Positions 16,587 through 25,617 of a stretch of DNA of 49,785 nt are shown here, in pieces (the first letter of the stretch is position 1; each line of letters opens with the position of its first letter). This stretch comes from JAIBBG01 sp043748015. GTDB lineage: Bacteria > Bacteroidota > Bacteroidia > Flavobacteriales_D > Sanyastnellaceae. The DNA lies in assembly GCA_043748015.1 (NCBI GenBank), contig JAYTOA010000086.1, forward strand, positions 1-49,785, in the 5' to 3' direction. A model generated the notes under the pieces. It saw only the letters and a program-made list of their open reading frames with translations. It did no database searches and was not told where the DNA came from. The position numbers and the translations under genes were made by a program.

Positions 16587-17885
16587 ATGATTTACGATAG
16601 ACTATTAAAGAAGGAAGCAAAGCTGGCGGTGATCGGACTTGGTTACGTAGGATTGCCAATTGCTTTGGAATTCGCACGCCAGGTGAAAGTTGTTGGATTT
16701 GACATCAATCAGAAACGTGTCGATATGATGCGCAAACATGAAGATCCTTCTCAGGAACTTCACACTTCAGCGTTTGATGGCTGCGACATTCATTTCACAG
16801 CGGATATTGAAGATCTTCGCGATGTCAACTTTTTCATAGTTGCCGTGCCTACTCCTATTAACCATCTCAACCTTCCGGATCTTGGTCCGGTACTTTCTGC
16901 TTCCAGAACGGTTGGTCAGGTCTTGAAAAAGGGTGACTATGTGGTATATGAATCTACAGTTTACCCTGGATGCACCGAAGATGATTGCGTTCCTATTCTT
17001 GAAGAGATGACAGGTCTCAAAATGGTTACTGATTTCAAAGTGGGCTATTCACCTGAGCGCATCAATCCCGGGGATAAGAAACATACCATCAGATCTATCA
17101 TTAAAGTTGTTTCTGGCTGCGACTCAGAATCTCTGGACGAAATTGGAAAAGTATACGAACTTGTAGTTGATGCCGGTACTCACAGAGCTGCGAGCATTAA
17201 AGTGGCTGAGGCAAGCAAGGTAATTGAGAATACACAGCGCGATGTAAATATTGCGCTTATCAATGAGCTTTCCATCATCATGAACAAAATGGGTATCAAT
17301 ACTTTTGATGTATTGGCTAGCGCTGCAACAAAGTGGAATTTTCTTCCATTCACGCCGGGACTTGTCGGTGGTCATTGCATTGGTGTTGACCCATATTACC
17401 TCGTTTATAAAGCCAAGAAAATTGGTTATCATAGCAAAGTAATCAGCAGTGCGCGATATGTGAACGACAGCATGGGATTCTATGTTGGCAAGCAAACAGT
17501 AAAGAAAATACTTGAGATCGGCCGCAATGCCCTCGAGTCGCGTGTGTTGGTGATGGGTGCCACTTTCAAGGAAAATGTAAGTGACGTTCGGAATTCAAAA
17601 ATCATTGATGTCATCCGCGAATTGGAATCATTTACAGTTCATGTAGATGTGGTAGATCCACATGCTGACAGTGAAGAATTGAAGCACGAATACGGGTTCG
17701 GACTCATTGCCGAGCCAACACCCGGAGCTTATGATGCAGTTATCATCGGCGTTTCTCATAACGAATACATGAATCTTGATGAGGCTTATTTCAAATCGCT
17801 TCTTCGCGATGGAAAAGGCGCTGTGATAGATATCAAAGGCTTGTATCGCGGACAGATCAAAGAACTTCTTTACTGGAGTTTGTAA
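16587..17885 (+). CDS. Nucleotide sugar dehydrogenase (UDP-HexNAc 6-dehydrogenase type)
   Basis: A 432-residue enzyme of the UDP-glucose/GDP-mannose dehydrogenase family, which oxidises C6 of a UDP-sugar to a uronate with two NAD+. The N-terminal Rossmann motif is AVIGLGYVGLPIALEFA (14-30). VAVPTPIN is near residue 90. The catalytic Cys lies near residue 264 in FTPGLVGGHCIGVDPYYL. A C-terminal UDP-binding half follows (VLVMGATFKENVSDVRNSK). The GxxGGHCIGVDPYYL form is typical of the WbpA/TviB/WbpO group acting on UDP-GlcNAc or UDP-GalNAc. This fits the upstream WbpD-like enzyme. No strong ribosome binding site is present; the ATG at 16587 agrees with family length. Confidence 0.92.
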   Translation: MIYDRLLKKEAKLAVIGLGYVGLPIALEFARQVKVVGFDINQKRVDMMRKHEDPSQELHTSAFDGCDIHFTADIEDLRDVNFFIVAVPTPINHLNLPDLGPVLSASRTVGQVLKKGDYVVYESTVYPGCTEDDCVPILEEMTGLKMVTDFKVGYSPERINPGDKKHTIRSIIKVVSGCDSESLDEIGKVYELVVDAGTHRAASIKVAEASKVIENTQRDVNIALINELSIIMNKMGINTFDVLASAATKWNFLPFTPGLVGGHCIGVDPYYLVYKAKKIGYHSKVISSARYVNDSMGFYVGKQTVKKILEIGRNALESRVLVMGATFKENVSDVRNSKIIDVIRELESFTVHVDVVDPHADSEELKHEYGFGLIAEPTPGAYDAVIIGVSHNEYMNLDEAYFKSLLRDGKGAVIDIKGLYRGQIKELLYWSL

Positions 17886-18166
17886 TCTTCTCTCATCGCA
17901 AATGTTCGTGGTGTGGGATTGCTCCATTAAGATACATCGTGTCGCAGAAATAATTTTTTCGTAATAGAAGATGTTCAGTAAAATTGACATTACTTCTATG
18001 CAACGGCCTTTTGGTTAGATGTCTCACTTTGTCTCATAAAGAAATTGAACTGTACGAGTAGAAGAATGAATGAAATTTTTATGAAAGAAGTCATAAAATA
18101 GTTCCAAGCCATAAGACGAGATTCATCAAAATAATCAGACACTCATTCAACCTTAACAAAAAAAAA
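17886..18166. other. Gene-free convergent spacer
   Basis: Most of the 358-bp gap between two converging genes (17885 and 18244). Apart from the terminator at its right end I see no ORF, RNA gene or clear repeat; the sequence is ordinary A+T-rich spacer. Confidence 0.6.
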
Positions 18167-18196
18167 AAATCCCCGGAATTTGCATTCCGGGGATTT
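18167..18196. terminator. Bidirectional intrinsic terminator
   Basis: AAATCCCCGGAAT at 18167-18179 pairs perfectly with ATTCCGGGGATTT at 18184-18196 around TTGC. There is a long A-run to its left and a T-run to its right, so it can stop transcription of both converging genes. Confidence 0.93.
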
Positions 18197-18243
18197 TTAA
18201 TATTTAATAAATCCGATTACTATCTCATGATAGTCATTCCGTA

Positions 18244-21200
18244 TTAGTCAACTTTTACCACTTTGAAAGTGTTCTCAGTGCTAACACCTCTCACATGGAT
18301 GAAGTAGATACCGCTTGCATATTCTTCCATCTGAAGAATAGCAGTAGTGCCATTGATCGTCTTCGTATTGAGACGTCTTCCGTTCATGTCCATGATAGTA
18401 GCATCGATCAGTTTGCTTTGAGCGCTGATGGTGACATTACCGGAAGTAACACTAGGATAGAGCTCAATAACATCGGCTGTCAATTCCTCAACACCCACGC
18501 AAATAGCAGCGATAACAATACCGTTAGCACTTGCAGTTTGCAAGCATGCGCCATCACCGTTTACAGTGTACGTCAGTTCGAATGCACCAACACCGGAAAC
18601 ACCGCTATTGAATACACCGGCATTCACAGCAATTCCGCTCCAAGTTCCGCCAAGCGGCGAACCACCTGAAAGCACTGCTGTCTCGTTGAAGTTAGAACAC
18701 AATGTATCGAGTGTCAGAGTAACTGTAACGTTGATAGGCATTGCATCCCACTGTGTAACATCGTTGTCGTCACAATCAGTTCCTAAAGTCTCAACTGCAT
18801 AACCAGTAGGAGTTGTAGCACCAAAGCAAACGACTGCTGAACCTGCATCGTATCCATCAGCATCCTGGTCAACGAACAATGAACCCGACTGCCATATCAA
18901 TCCATTGGTATCATCACAGTCTGCTCCAGAAGTTTGCGGTGAATAACCTGTAGGAATCGATTCGCCATAGCAAACGACTTCCAAACCATTGTCATAACTA
19001 TCACCATCCATATCAGAATAGAATTCACCTGACTGCCATTTCGAATCATCCGAATCGTCGCAATCATCACCTGCAGTCTCAACAGAATAGCCAACAGGCA
19101 TTTCTGTTCCAAAACAAACTGTTTCTAATCCAGTGTTGTATCCATCACCATCTGCATCTATATATAATTCTGCAGACTGCCATTTCGAATCGTCAGTATC
19201 ATCGCAATCCGTTCCGTCTGCTGCATAACCTTCAGGCATTTCACAAGCCATCAAGCTTACATCAGCATGACCATATCCATCGTTGTCAGCGTCAAGAAAC
19301 CACATGGTTGAGAATGTACATGACTGATCATCAACGTTTGCATTTGCGTCATAATTACACGCATCGCTGTTGATACAGCCAAAAACCGCAACAACTTCGA
19401 ATGCCATTGGACCAACCCAAGAGCTTGTGCTTGTCTCGTCGCATCTTGATCTTACATAAGCATAATAAACTGTGTTGTATTCAGCCATATCATAGATAAC
19501 GAACTCATCTGTGGTAAGCGTGCCGTTTCCAACCGGAACTGTCATGTCTGTAGAAATTGAGTACTCATATCCCATCTGCGGTGCAGGAGCTGCTGCAGTC
19601 CAGCTGATTGCTACCTGAGCAGGATCCAAAGATGTCACTGTAGCAAGCAAATTATCAGGTGCTGCGCAAGGAATAGTTACAGACCAGGCCAGCGTGAATG
19701 TACCGAAGTTGGTATTGTTGAAATATCCGTCCTGTACCCAATATAGAGTTTGTGTTTCGCCAGTATTGTTCAACCATGTAGTGTTTTGAATATCAGGATC
19801 ATCATAACAAGCGATTTGCGTTGTTCCCGGACAAGCACCACCATAACCTAAATACGTTTCAGAATCGTATCCATTCTCCGTTTGGCCAATTACCAATGTA
19901 GCACCTGCTGGAACATCGATAGTGAAAAACAATTCAGGAGAAGTATTGCCGCCGCTGCAAGGACCACTAAAATTATTTGTAGCTCCGGCAGTAGTTCCCA
20001 TGTATGGGCTTGTCAAAGTTCCAAGGTCTATGGCAAATTCGCAAGTGTTACCTTCAATAGTCGTGAAAGTAACCGGGCCAGCCCAAGTACTTGCATCATC
20101 AACACCGCAAATTGAACGCACATAGATATAATAGGTTGAATTCAATGCCAGATCAGCAACAGATGTTGAGGTAATAAGGGTTGAAGTTCCCGGATCTACC
20201 GGCGTGGTAGCGGTTGTAGAGATTACGTATTCGTATCCATCCAATGGATCAAGAGAAGGAGCCAACCAAACAATGTCAGCAGAATTCAATGACGTAGGAT
20301 AAACAGTTATGCCTGATGGAGGGAAACATGTAGGAGGTGGTGTAAGTGACCACTCAAGTGTGAAAGTACCAGCATCGCCGGCTGCATTCCATCCGTCCTG
20401 CACCCAGTACAATGTCTGAGTCATACCTGTGGTATTTGTCCAGGTTGTATTCTGGATATCCGGATCATCGTAGCAAGCTACAATTGTAGTACCCGGGCAA
20501 GCATCACCATAACCAAGATAGATTTCAGAATCATATCCATTAACTGTTTGACCAATCACAAAAGTGTAATCAGCCGGCACATCAATGTAGAAAAACAAAT
20601 CCGGAGAATTGTTCTCGAAAGAACAAGCATTGGTGAAGTTATTGGTTGCACCCAACGTTGTACCTGAATATGGACTTGTAAGATTCGCAAGGTTCACTGC
20701 ATCAGCACAGGTATTTCCTTCCAATGTAGAAATGATTACCGGACCAGCCCATGTACTTGGATCGCCAGGACCGCAAATGGCACGAACGAAAACATAATAG
20801 TTGGTATTCAACATGAGATCTGCAACTGAAGCAGAAGTCACCAATGTTGATGTTCCCGGATCAACAGGAATTGTGTTTGTAAGTGAAACCACATACTCAT
20901 ATCCATCAGCCGGCTCAGGGTTTGGAGCGATCCAAACGATATCAGCAGATGTCAATGTGATAGGATAAACTGTCAAACCAGAAGGAGGGAAACATGTAGG
21001 AGGAGCTGTTAAAGTCCAGTCCAAAGTAAAGTTACCAGCATTGGCTGCGTTGTTCCATCCATCCTGAATCCAATACAAAGTTTGAGTTTCACCCGTGGTA
21101 TTTACCCAGGTAGTGCTCGTATAATCAGGGTCATCAAAACAAGAGATTACAGTAGTTCCCGGGCAAGGACCACCATATGCCAATACGTTTTCAGAATCGT

Positions 21201-22998
21201 AGTCATTAAATGACTGACCAATTACTAAAGTGTAGTTGGCAGGCACATCAATTGTGAATACCAGATCAGGCGACGTGTTACCATTTGCGCAGGCATTGGT
21301 ATAACTTGCTGTCGCTCCTACTGTTGTTCCTATATAAGGACTGGTAAGATTGTTCAAGTTGATAGCGAAATCACAAGTATTGCCATCAATTGTAGCGAAT
21401 ACGAAAGGTCCAACCCAAACACTAACTTCAGGATCGTCGCAAATTGAGCGAACAAAAAGGTAATATGTAGTGTTGATTGTCAAATCGGTAACGGAGACAG
21501 AAGTTCCTGCCTCAGGTGTTCCCGGATCAACGGGCGTTGTGTTAGTAGTAGAAAGAACCCACTCATAACCATTGCTTGGAGCCGGATTTGGTGCAGTCCA
21601 AAACAGATCCGCTGATGAAAGTGATGTCAATGTAGCACCAGGCGCCGTCAATGGAATACATGGTGGCGGCGGAGAAAGTGTCCAATCGAGTGTGAAATTG
21701 CCAAAGTTGGTGTTGTTCAAGTTGCCGTCCTGTACCCAATACAATGTCTGTTCAGCATTGGTGGTATTCGTCCAGGTTGTCATAGTGTAATCAGGCTCAT
21801 CAAAACATGCGACCTGTGTTGCGCCTGGACAAGCGCCACCGTATCCAAGATAGTTTTCAGAGTTGTAATCATTGAATGATTGACCAATCGTCAAAGTGTA
21901 GTTTGGTGGAACTACAATCGAGAAGAAAAGATCGGGTGAAGTATTACCCGCGTTGCAAGGTCCGCTGAAGTTAGCGGTAGCGCCTGCTGTAGTTCCGGAA
22001 TATGGACTTGTCAGCGTAGCGAGGTCAATCGCAATGTCGCAAGTGTTACCCGGTATGATAGTAACGTTGAATGGTCCAACCCAAACGCTTTGTTCTGTTC
22101 CGCAATCCGATTGGATGTAAAACTGGTAGGCAGTATTTTCTGTAAGGCCGCCAAAAACAACACCCGTGTTGCTCGTGTTTCCTTCTTCAACCAGACCAAG
22201 TGCACCTGAACCTGCTTCACCTTCGGTTCTCAGCTCGTAGTTGTATGAAACTGCAGCATCCGCATTCCATGTTGCACTCACTTCAGTTAGCGATGGCGTT
22301 GTAAGAACAACGTTTTGCGCAGGAATACAAGTGGCCTGTTGACCAATGAATTGTATTTGATTCACAACCGTTGAAATAGACAACGCCGTTGGTGGTGCAG
22401 CCGGATCAGGGTTGATACCATCATTTCTGTATCTGATACTACGATTGTTAACAGCCGTAAATGAATTCCAAGATGCTGAAGGGAACCCCGAATAATCAGG
22501 TGTATTCTCGTCAACGGCTACAATCAGATTGTTTACGCCATCATACATAAACGGAGTTGTAAATGTGATCTCCATCCAGCTGTTCGCTACCGGGGCAACG
22601 CTTCCACTGTAAACCAAAGATAAGTTAGCCAAAGGCTCCCAATCTGTAGTTGACGCAAAATTGGTCTTAGTTGTATGGCCTATATAAAGGTTCCATCCAT
22701 CAACCCAAAATTGGAAGTCCGCACCACCTGTGACATAATAGAAACGAAGACCAGTGATCTCTCCGGCTACACCGCCGGCTGAAACAAACTCAGTGCGCAA
22801 ATAGATTTGTTGGGTATAGTTATATCCCCAAAAGGCATCCAATGGAAAAAGAGTTGTTGTCTCAGTTCCACTTCCGATTTGAATCGTTCCCTGTGATGTT
22901 GCCGTAAAATTGAATGCCATCAAGGCAATCGCCAACATCAGAAATGTTCGCCAGGTTTTTTGTTTTGTTGTTTTTTGTTTGTAGAAATTTTCTCTCAT
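18244..22998 (-). CDS. Giant T9SS type A protein with FN3, PPC-like and MopE-type repeats
   Basis: A 1584-residue secreted protein. After the signal peptide (about 36 residues, ending FTATSQ) comes a beta-sandwich domain. Residues about 222-1109 hold four tandem units of about 221 residues, each an FN3-like domain (SADIVW...NTTYYLFVRSIC) joined to a PPC-like sandwich (GNTCDFAINL...DYDSENVLAYGG...QTLYWIQDGW). A fifth FN3 follows, then GCINSDACNYDANAN. Four acidic repeats come next (DADGDGY...GY...DCDDTD, residues about 1229-1415), like the putative Ca-binding MopE motif. An Ig-like stretch and a roughly 75-residue type A sorting domain (LYPSVTSGNVTISA...ASGIYFIHV) close the protein. It is likely a surface adhesin-like or matrix protein; no catalytic domain is seen. 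ATG 22998 is preferred over the upstream Met at 23022. Confidence 0.88.
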   Translation of the reverse strand: MRENFYKQKTTKQKTWRTFLMLAIALMAFNFTATSQGTIQIGSGTETTTLFPLDAFWGYNYTQQIYLRTEFVSAGGVAGEITGLRFYYVTGGADFQFWVDGWNLYIGHTTKTNFASTTDWEPLANLSLVYSGSVAPVANSWMEITFTTPFMYDGVNNLIVAVDENTPDYSGFPSASWNSFTAVNNRSIRYRNDGINPDPAAPPTALSISTVVNQIQFIGQQATCIPAQNVVLTTPSLTEVSATWNADAAVSYNYELRTEGEAGSGALGLVEEGNTSNTGVVFGGLTENTAYQFYIQSDCGTEQSVWVGPFNVTIIPGNTCDIAIDLATLTSPYSGTTAGATANFSGPCNAGNTSPDLFFSIVVPPNYTLTIGQSFNDYNSENYLGYGGACPGATQVACFDEPDYTMTTWTNTTNAEQTLYWVQDGNLNNTNFGNFTLDWTLSPPPPCIPLTAPGATLTSLSSADLFWTAPNPAPSNGYEWVLSTTNTTPVDPGTPEAGTSVSVTDLTINTTYYLFVRSICDDPEVSVWVGPFVFATIDGNTCDFAINLNNLTSPYIGTTVGATASYTNACANGNTSPDLVFTIDVPANYTLVIGQSFNDYDSENVLAYGGPCPGTTVISCFDDPDYTSTTWVNTTGETQTLYWIQDGWNNAANAGNFTLDWTLTAPPTCFPPSGLTVYPITLTSADIVWIAPNPEPADGYEYVVSLTNTIPVDPGTSTLVTSASVADLMLNTNYYVFVRAICGPGDPSTWAGPVIISTLEGNTCADAVNLANLTSPYSGTTLGATNNFTNACSFENNSPDLFFYIDVPADYTFVIGQTVNGYDSEIYLGYGDACPGTTIVACYDDPDIQNTTWTNTTGMTQTLYWVQDGWNAAGDAGTFTLEWSLTPPPTCFPPSGITVYPTSLNSADIVWLAPSLDPLDGYEYVISTTATTPVDPGTSTLITSTSVADLALNSTYYIYVRSICGVDDASTWAGPVTFTTIEGNTCEFAIDLGTLTSPYMGTTAGATNNFSGPCSGGNTSPELFFTIDVPAGATLVIGQTENGYDSETYLGYGGACPGTTQIACYDDPDIQNTTWLNNTGETQTLYWVQDGYFNNTNFGTFTLAWSVTIPCAAPDNLLATVTSLDPAQVAISWTAAAPAPQMGYEYSISTDMTVPVGNGTLTTDEFVIYDMAEYNTVYYAYVRSRCDETSTSSWVGPMAFEVVAVFGCINSDACNYDANANVDDQSCTFSTMWFLDADNDGYGHADVSLMACEMPEGYAADGTDCDDTDDSKWQSAELYIDADGDGYNTGLETVCFGTEMPVGYSVETAGDDCDDSDDSKWQSGEFYSDMDGDSYDNGLEVVCYGESIPTGYSPQTSGADCDDTNGLIWQSGSLFVDQDADGYDAGSAVVCFGATTPTGYAVETLGTDCDDNDVTQWDAMPINVTVTLTLDTLCSNFNETAVLSGGSPLGGTWSGIAVNAGVFNSGVSGVGAFELTYTVNGDGACLQTASANGIVIAAICVGVEELTADVIELYPSVTSGNVTISAQSKLIDATIMDMNGRRLNTKTINGTTAILQMEEYASGIYFIHVRGVSTENTFKVVKVD

Positions 22999-23385
22999 TG
23001 TGAATTTGATTAGATGATACAAAATTTTCGTGACGACAAATCATCACGAACGGCTGTTCGATGAACATTCCCTGATACAATCAATTGACAAAATACCCGA
23101 ATCATGATGGGCGTATCGGTTAATTATAATAGGTAATGCAAATGAACGCCGCAAAAATAGGTGTTCGTATTCAATATGAACGAATTTCCAATACCAATTT
23201 GTTTGAGAATCCATCATGGAGAAATTTACAGGTGGGACTTCCCTTTCGCCTCGTGATGCGTCGATCATTCGTTAATAAACCAAAACCAACTCATATCGCT
23301 GTTTCAAAGCTGTTCGAAGAAATCATTTGGGTCATCCATCAAGAAACGATTCGCCTTCAAAGCATAGAGAGAATACATTTGCAAT
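22999..23385. other. Divergent intergenic region
   Basis: 387 bp between the T9SS gene and rfbB. A TACATTTG box (23374-23381) lies 4 nt before the rfbB ATG, but no -33 element is found at the right distance. A weak dyad, TTCGT...ACGAA, lies around 23164-23184. No convincing ORF: the overlapping frames have no recognisable protein features. Confidence 0.45.
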
Positions 23386-24432
23386 ATGAAAATACTCGTT
23401 ACCGGTGGTGCCGGTTTTATCGGTTCTCATTTAGTAAGGCTATTGGTGAAAAAGTATCCAACTTACAAAATTTTCAATCTAGATGCGCTAACGTATGCCG
23501 GTAATCTCGCAAATCTCAATGATATCCAAGACAGCGATAATTACACTTTTGTTAAAGGTGACATCAACGATAAACCATTCTTACTGGAACTATTCAACAG
23601 AGAAAAATTTGACGGTGTTATACATCTCGCAGCAGAGAGTCATGTGGACAGGAGCATTAGTGGTCCTGATGCCTTTGTTCAAACCAATATTGTCGGAACT
23701 TCCAATTTGCTGAGTGTATCGTTGCAGAATTGGCAAGGAAATTTTGAGAAGAAAAGATTCTACCATGTCAGCACTGATGAAGTTTTTGGATCACTGGGCA
23801 CAGAAGGTTTTTTTTCAGAAACAACAGCATACGATCCCAGAAGTCCATATAGCGCGAGCAAAGCTGCCAGCGATCATCTCGTTCGCGCTTATTCACATAC
23901 ATACGGTTTGCCCATTGTGATTTCCAATTGCAGCAACAACTACGGCAGCCATCATTTCCCTGAAAAATTGATTCCCCTTATCATTCACAACATCAAGAAC
24001 AAAAAGCCATTGCCGGTTTATGGCAAGGGCGAGAATGTTCGCGACTGGCTGTGGGTGGAAGATCATGCACGCGCGATAGATGTGATATTTCACAATGGTA
24101 AAAACGGCGAGACGTACTGCATTGGTGGCAACAACGAATGGAAAAATATTGATGTTGTGAAGTTGCTTTGCAAACTCATGGATGAAAAACTTGGCCGCGC
24201 AGAAGGAGAAAGCGAAAAACTAATCACTTATGTTACAGATCGTCCTGGTCACGATGCACGTTACGCGATTGACGCAAGTAAACTTAAAAAGGAGCTAGGC
24301 TGGGAGCCAACACAACCATTCGAACATTTGCTATCACTAACAATCGACTGGTATCTGAAAAATGAAGACTGGCTAAAACAAGTGACATCCGGTGACTATA
24401 TGCATTATTATGAAAAGCAATATGCCAACTAA
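23386..24432 (+). CDS. rfbB: dTDP-glucose 4,6-dehydratase
   Basis: A 348-residue SDR enzyme that makes dTDP-4-keto-6-deoxyglucose, the branch point for rhamnose and other deoxysugars. The NAD motif is GGAGFIGSHLVRLL (residues 7-20). HLAAESHVDRSI, STDEVFGSLG (with the catalytic Asp-Glu pair of RmlB) and YSASKAASDHLVRAY (YxxxK) follow, and NNYGSHHFPEKLIPL and VYGKGENVRDWLWVEDHARA are diagnostic of RmlB. The usual partners rmlA, rmlC and rmlD are not adjacent. It is followed 31 bp later by a PHP-type phosphatase gene typical of capsule loci, which points to surface polysaccharide synthesis. Confidence 0.95.
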   Translation: MKILVTGGAGFIGSHLVRLLVKKYPTYKIFNLDALTYAGNLANLNDIQDSDNYTFVKGDINDKPFLLELFNREKFDGVIHLAAESHVDRSISGPDAFVQTNIVGTSNLLSVSLQNWQGNFEKKRFYHVSTDEVFGSLGTEGFFSETTAYDPRSPYSASKAASDHLVRAYSHTYGLPIVISNCSNNYGSHHFPEKLIPLIIHNIKNKKPLPVYGKGENVRDWLWVEDHARAIDVIFHNGKNGETYCIGGNNEWKNIDVVKLLCKLMDEKLGRAEGESEKLITYVTDRPGHDARYAIDASKLKKELGWEPTQPFEHLLSLTIDWYLKNEDWLKQVTSGDYMHYYEKQYAN

Positions 24433-24463
24433 CTTTGGCCTGTCATTGAGAGACTTATGAACT

Positions 24464-25219
24464 ATGGGAATATTCAGTAAATGGAAGCAAGAGCGGAAGG
24501 TTAAGAAAATTCCGCCCATTGATTTATCGCCGATTGGCGTTGACATGCATAGCCATTTACTGCCCGGTATTGACGATGGTGCTGCCAATCTCGACGAATC
24601 TATACAACTCATTCTACACTTACAGGAGCTTGGATATCGCAAGTTCATCACTACGCCTCACATTTTCTGGGATATGTATAAAAACACCCCGGAAATTATT
24701 TCTTCCAAACTCGATTTATTGCGAAATGAACTAGCAAAGCGTGGAATTGATGTGGAGATTGAGGCTGCAGCTGAATACTATTGCGACGAACATTTCGAGA
24801 AACAAATAGAAGCTGATCAACTGTTATCATTCGGATCAAAGAAATACGTTCTTTTCGAAATTTCGTTCGCTGCGGAAAGTGCCAATTTGGGCAGGGCAAT
24901 TTTCAATATGCGACTTGCAGGCTATCACCCCATACTTGCGCATCCCGAGCGCTACGAATATTGGCATCGCAACTTTGAAAAATATCAAAGCATGCTGGAT
25001 AAAGATGTACTACTCCAACTCAATATCAATAGCCTCACCGGACAATATGGCCCGGATACCCAGCGCGTTTCAGAGAAACTTATAGAAAAAGGAATGATCA
25101 GTTTTATCGGAACAGATTGTCACCACATGGGACATATTCAATTGACGAATGCTGCCCGAACTTTCCCTCATTTGAAAATGCTCCTGGAATCAGGAAATCT
25201 TTTACACCACACTCTATAA
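24464..25219 (+). CDS. CpsB/YwqE-type PHP phosphatase
   Basis: A 251-residue PHP-fold metal-dependent phosphatase. The metal-binding signatures are in order: DMHSHLLPGIDDG (HxH, residues 28-40), TPHI near 66, EAAAEYYCDEHF, LAHPERYEYW near 162 and GTDCHH near 218. Enzymes of this type dephosphorylate the tyrosine-rich tail of Wzc/CpsD-type kinases that control capsule chain length in Gram-positives; homologues are frequent in Bacteroidota polysaccharide loci. The partner kinase is not in the window. It lies downstream of rfbB in the same direction, likely one transcript. Confidence 0.87.
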   Translation: MGIFSKWKQERKVKKIPPIDLSPIGVDMHSHLLPGIDDGAANLDESIQLILHLQELGYRKFITTPHIFWDMYKNTPEIISSKLDLLRNELAKRGIDVEIEAAAEYYCDEHFEKQIEADQLLSFGSKKYVLFEISFAAESANLGRAIFNMRLAGYHPILAHPERYEYWHRNFEKYQSMLDKDVLLQLNINSLTGQYGPDTQRVSEKLIEKGMISFIGTDCHHMGHIQLTNAARTFPHLKMLLESGNLLHHTL

Positions 25220-25253
25220 GGTGCTGCGTTCTACGCTGAATTTTCAAACGCGA

Positions 25254-25580
25254 CTATCCGCTCACTTCAGCGAGTTGCACACGAAGTCCATCAAGCCTTT
25301 CTGTCAATTGAATCTGACAACCTAATCTTGAATTTCGTTTAACGAAAAAAGCCTGATCGAGCATCGCCTCTTCGTCATCACTTTTCCCGGGAAGATGGTG
25401 TTCGGATAATATATAAAGATGACATGAAGCACACATGGCCATGCCGCCACAAGTCCCTTCCACAGGCAACTCATAGCTCTTGCATAGTTCCATCATATTC
25501 ATGTTCATGTCTGTAGGAGCAACAAGTACATGTTCCATTCCTTCTCTATCTATAACTGTAATATTTATATTCTCGCTCAA
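25254..25580 (-). CDS. 2Fe-2S ferredoxin (adrenodoxin type)
   Basis: A 108-residue electron carrier. The cluster ligands are visible in VEGTCGGMAMCASCHLYI (Cys-x5-Cys-x2-Cys, residues about 43-52), with the fourth Cys in RLGCQIQL (residue about 86). This is the adrenodoxin/Isc-Fdx order, not the plant type. It lies 37 bp after the stop of the ferredoxin-NADP reductase gene, so reductase and carrier form a likely functional pair feeding electrons to iron-sulfur assembly or oxygenases. A weak TTG-N18-TATACTTG promoter-like sequence overlaps the preceding stop, so some independent expression is possible. Confidence 0.92.
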   Translation of the reverse strand: MSENINITVIDREGMEHVLVAPTDMNMNMMELCKSYELPVEGTCGGMAMCASCHLYILSEHHLPGKSDDEEAMLDQAFFVKRNSRLGCQIQLTERLDGLRVQLAEVSG

Positions 25581-25617
25581 TTTATATTCAAGTATAATAT
25601 TCTATTTGTTTGATCAA

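Noticed and set aside
16361..16600. 79-residue plus-strand frame between the acetyltransferase and dehydrogenase
   Set aside because: It consists largely of the palindromic repeats in translation and overlaps both real genes.
23374..23389. TACATTTG just before the rfbB ATG as a second leaderless promoter
   Set aside because: The -7 match is perfect but no TTG or TTTG is found 18-21 bp upstream, so it may be chance.
23136..23504. 122-residue frame overlapping rfbB on the plus strand
   Set aside because: It overlaps the real rfbB frame and has no recognisable protein features; treated as a shadow.
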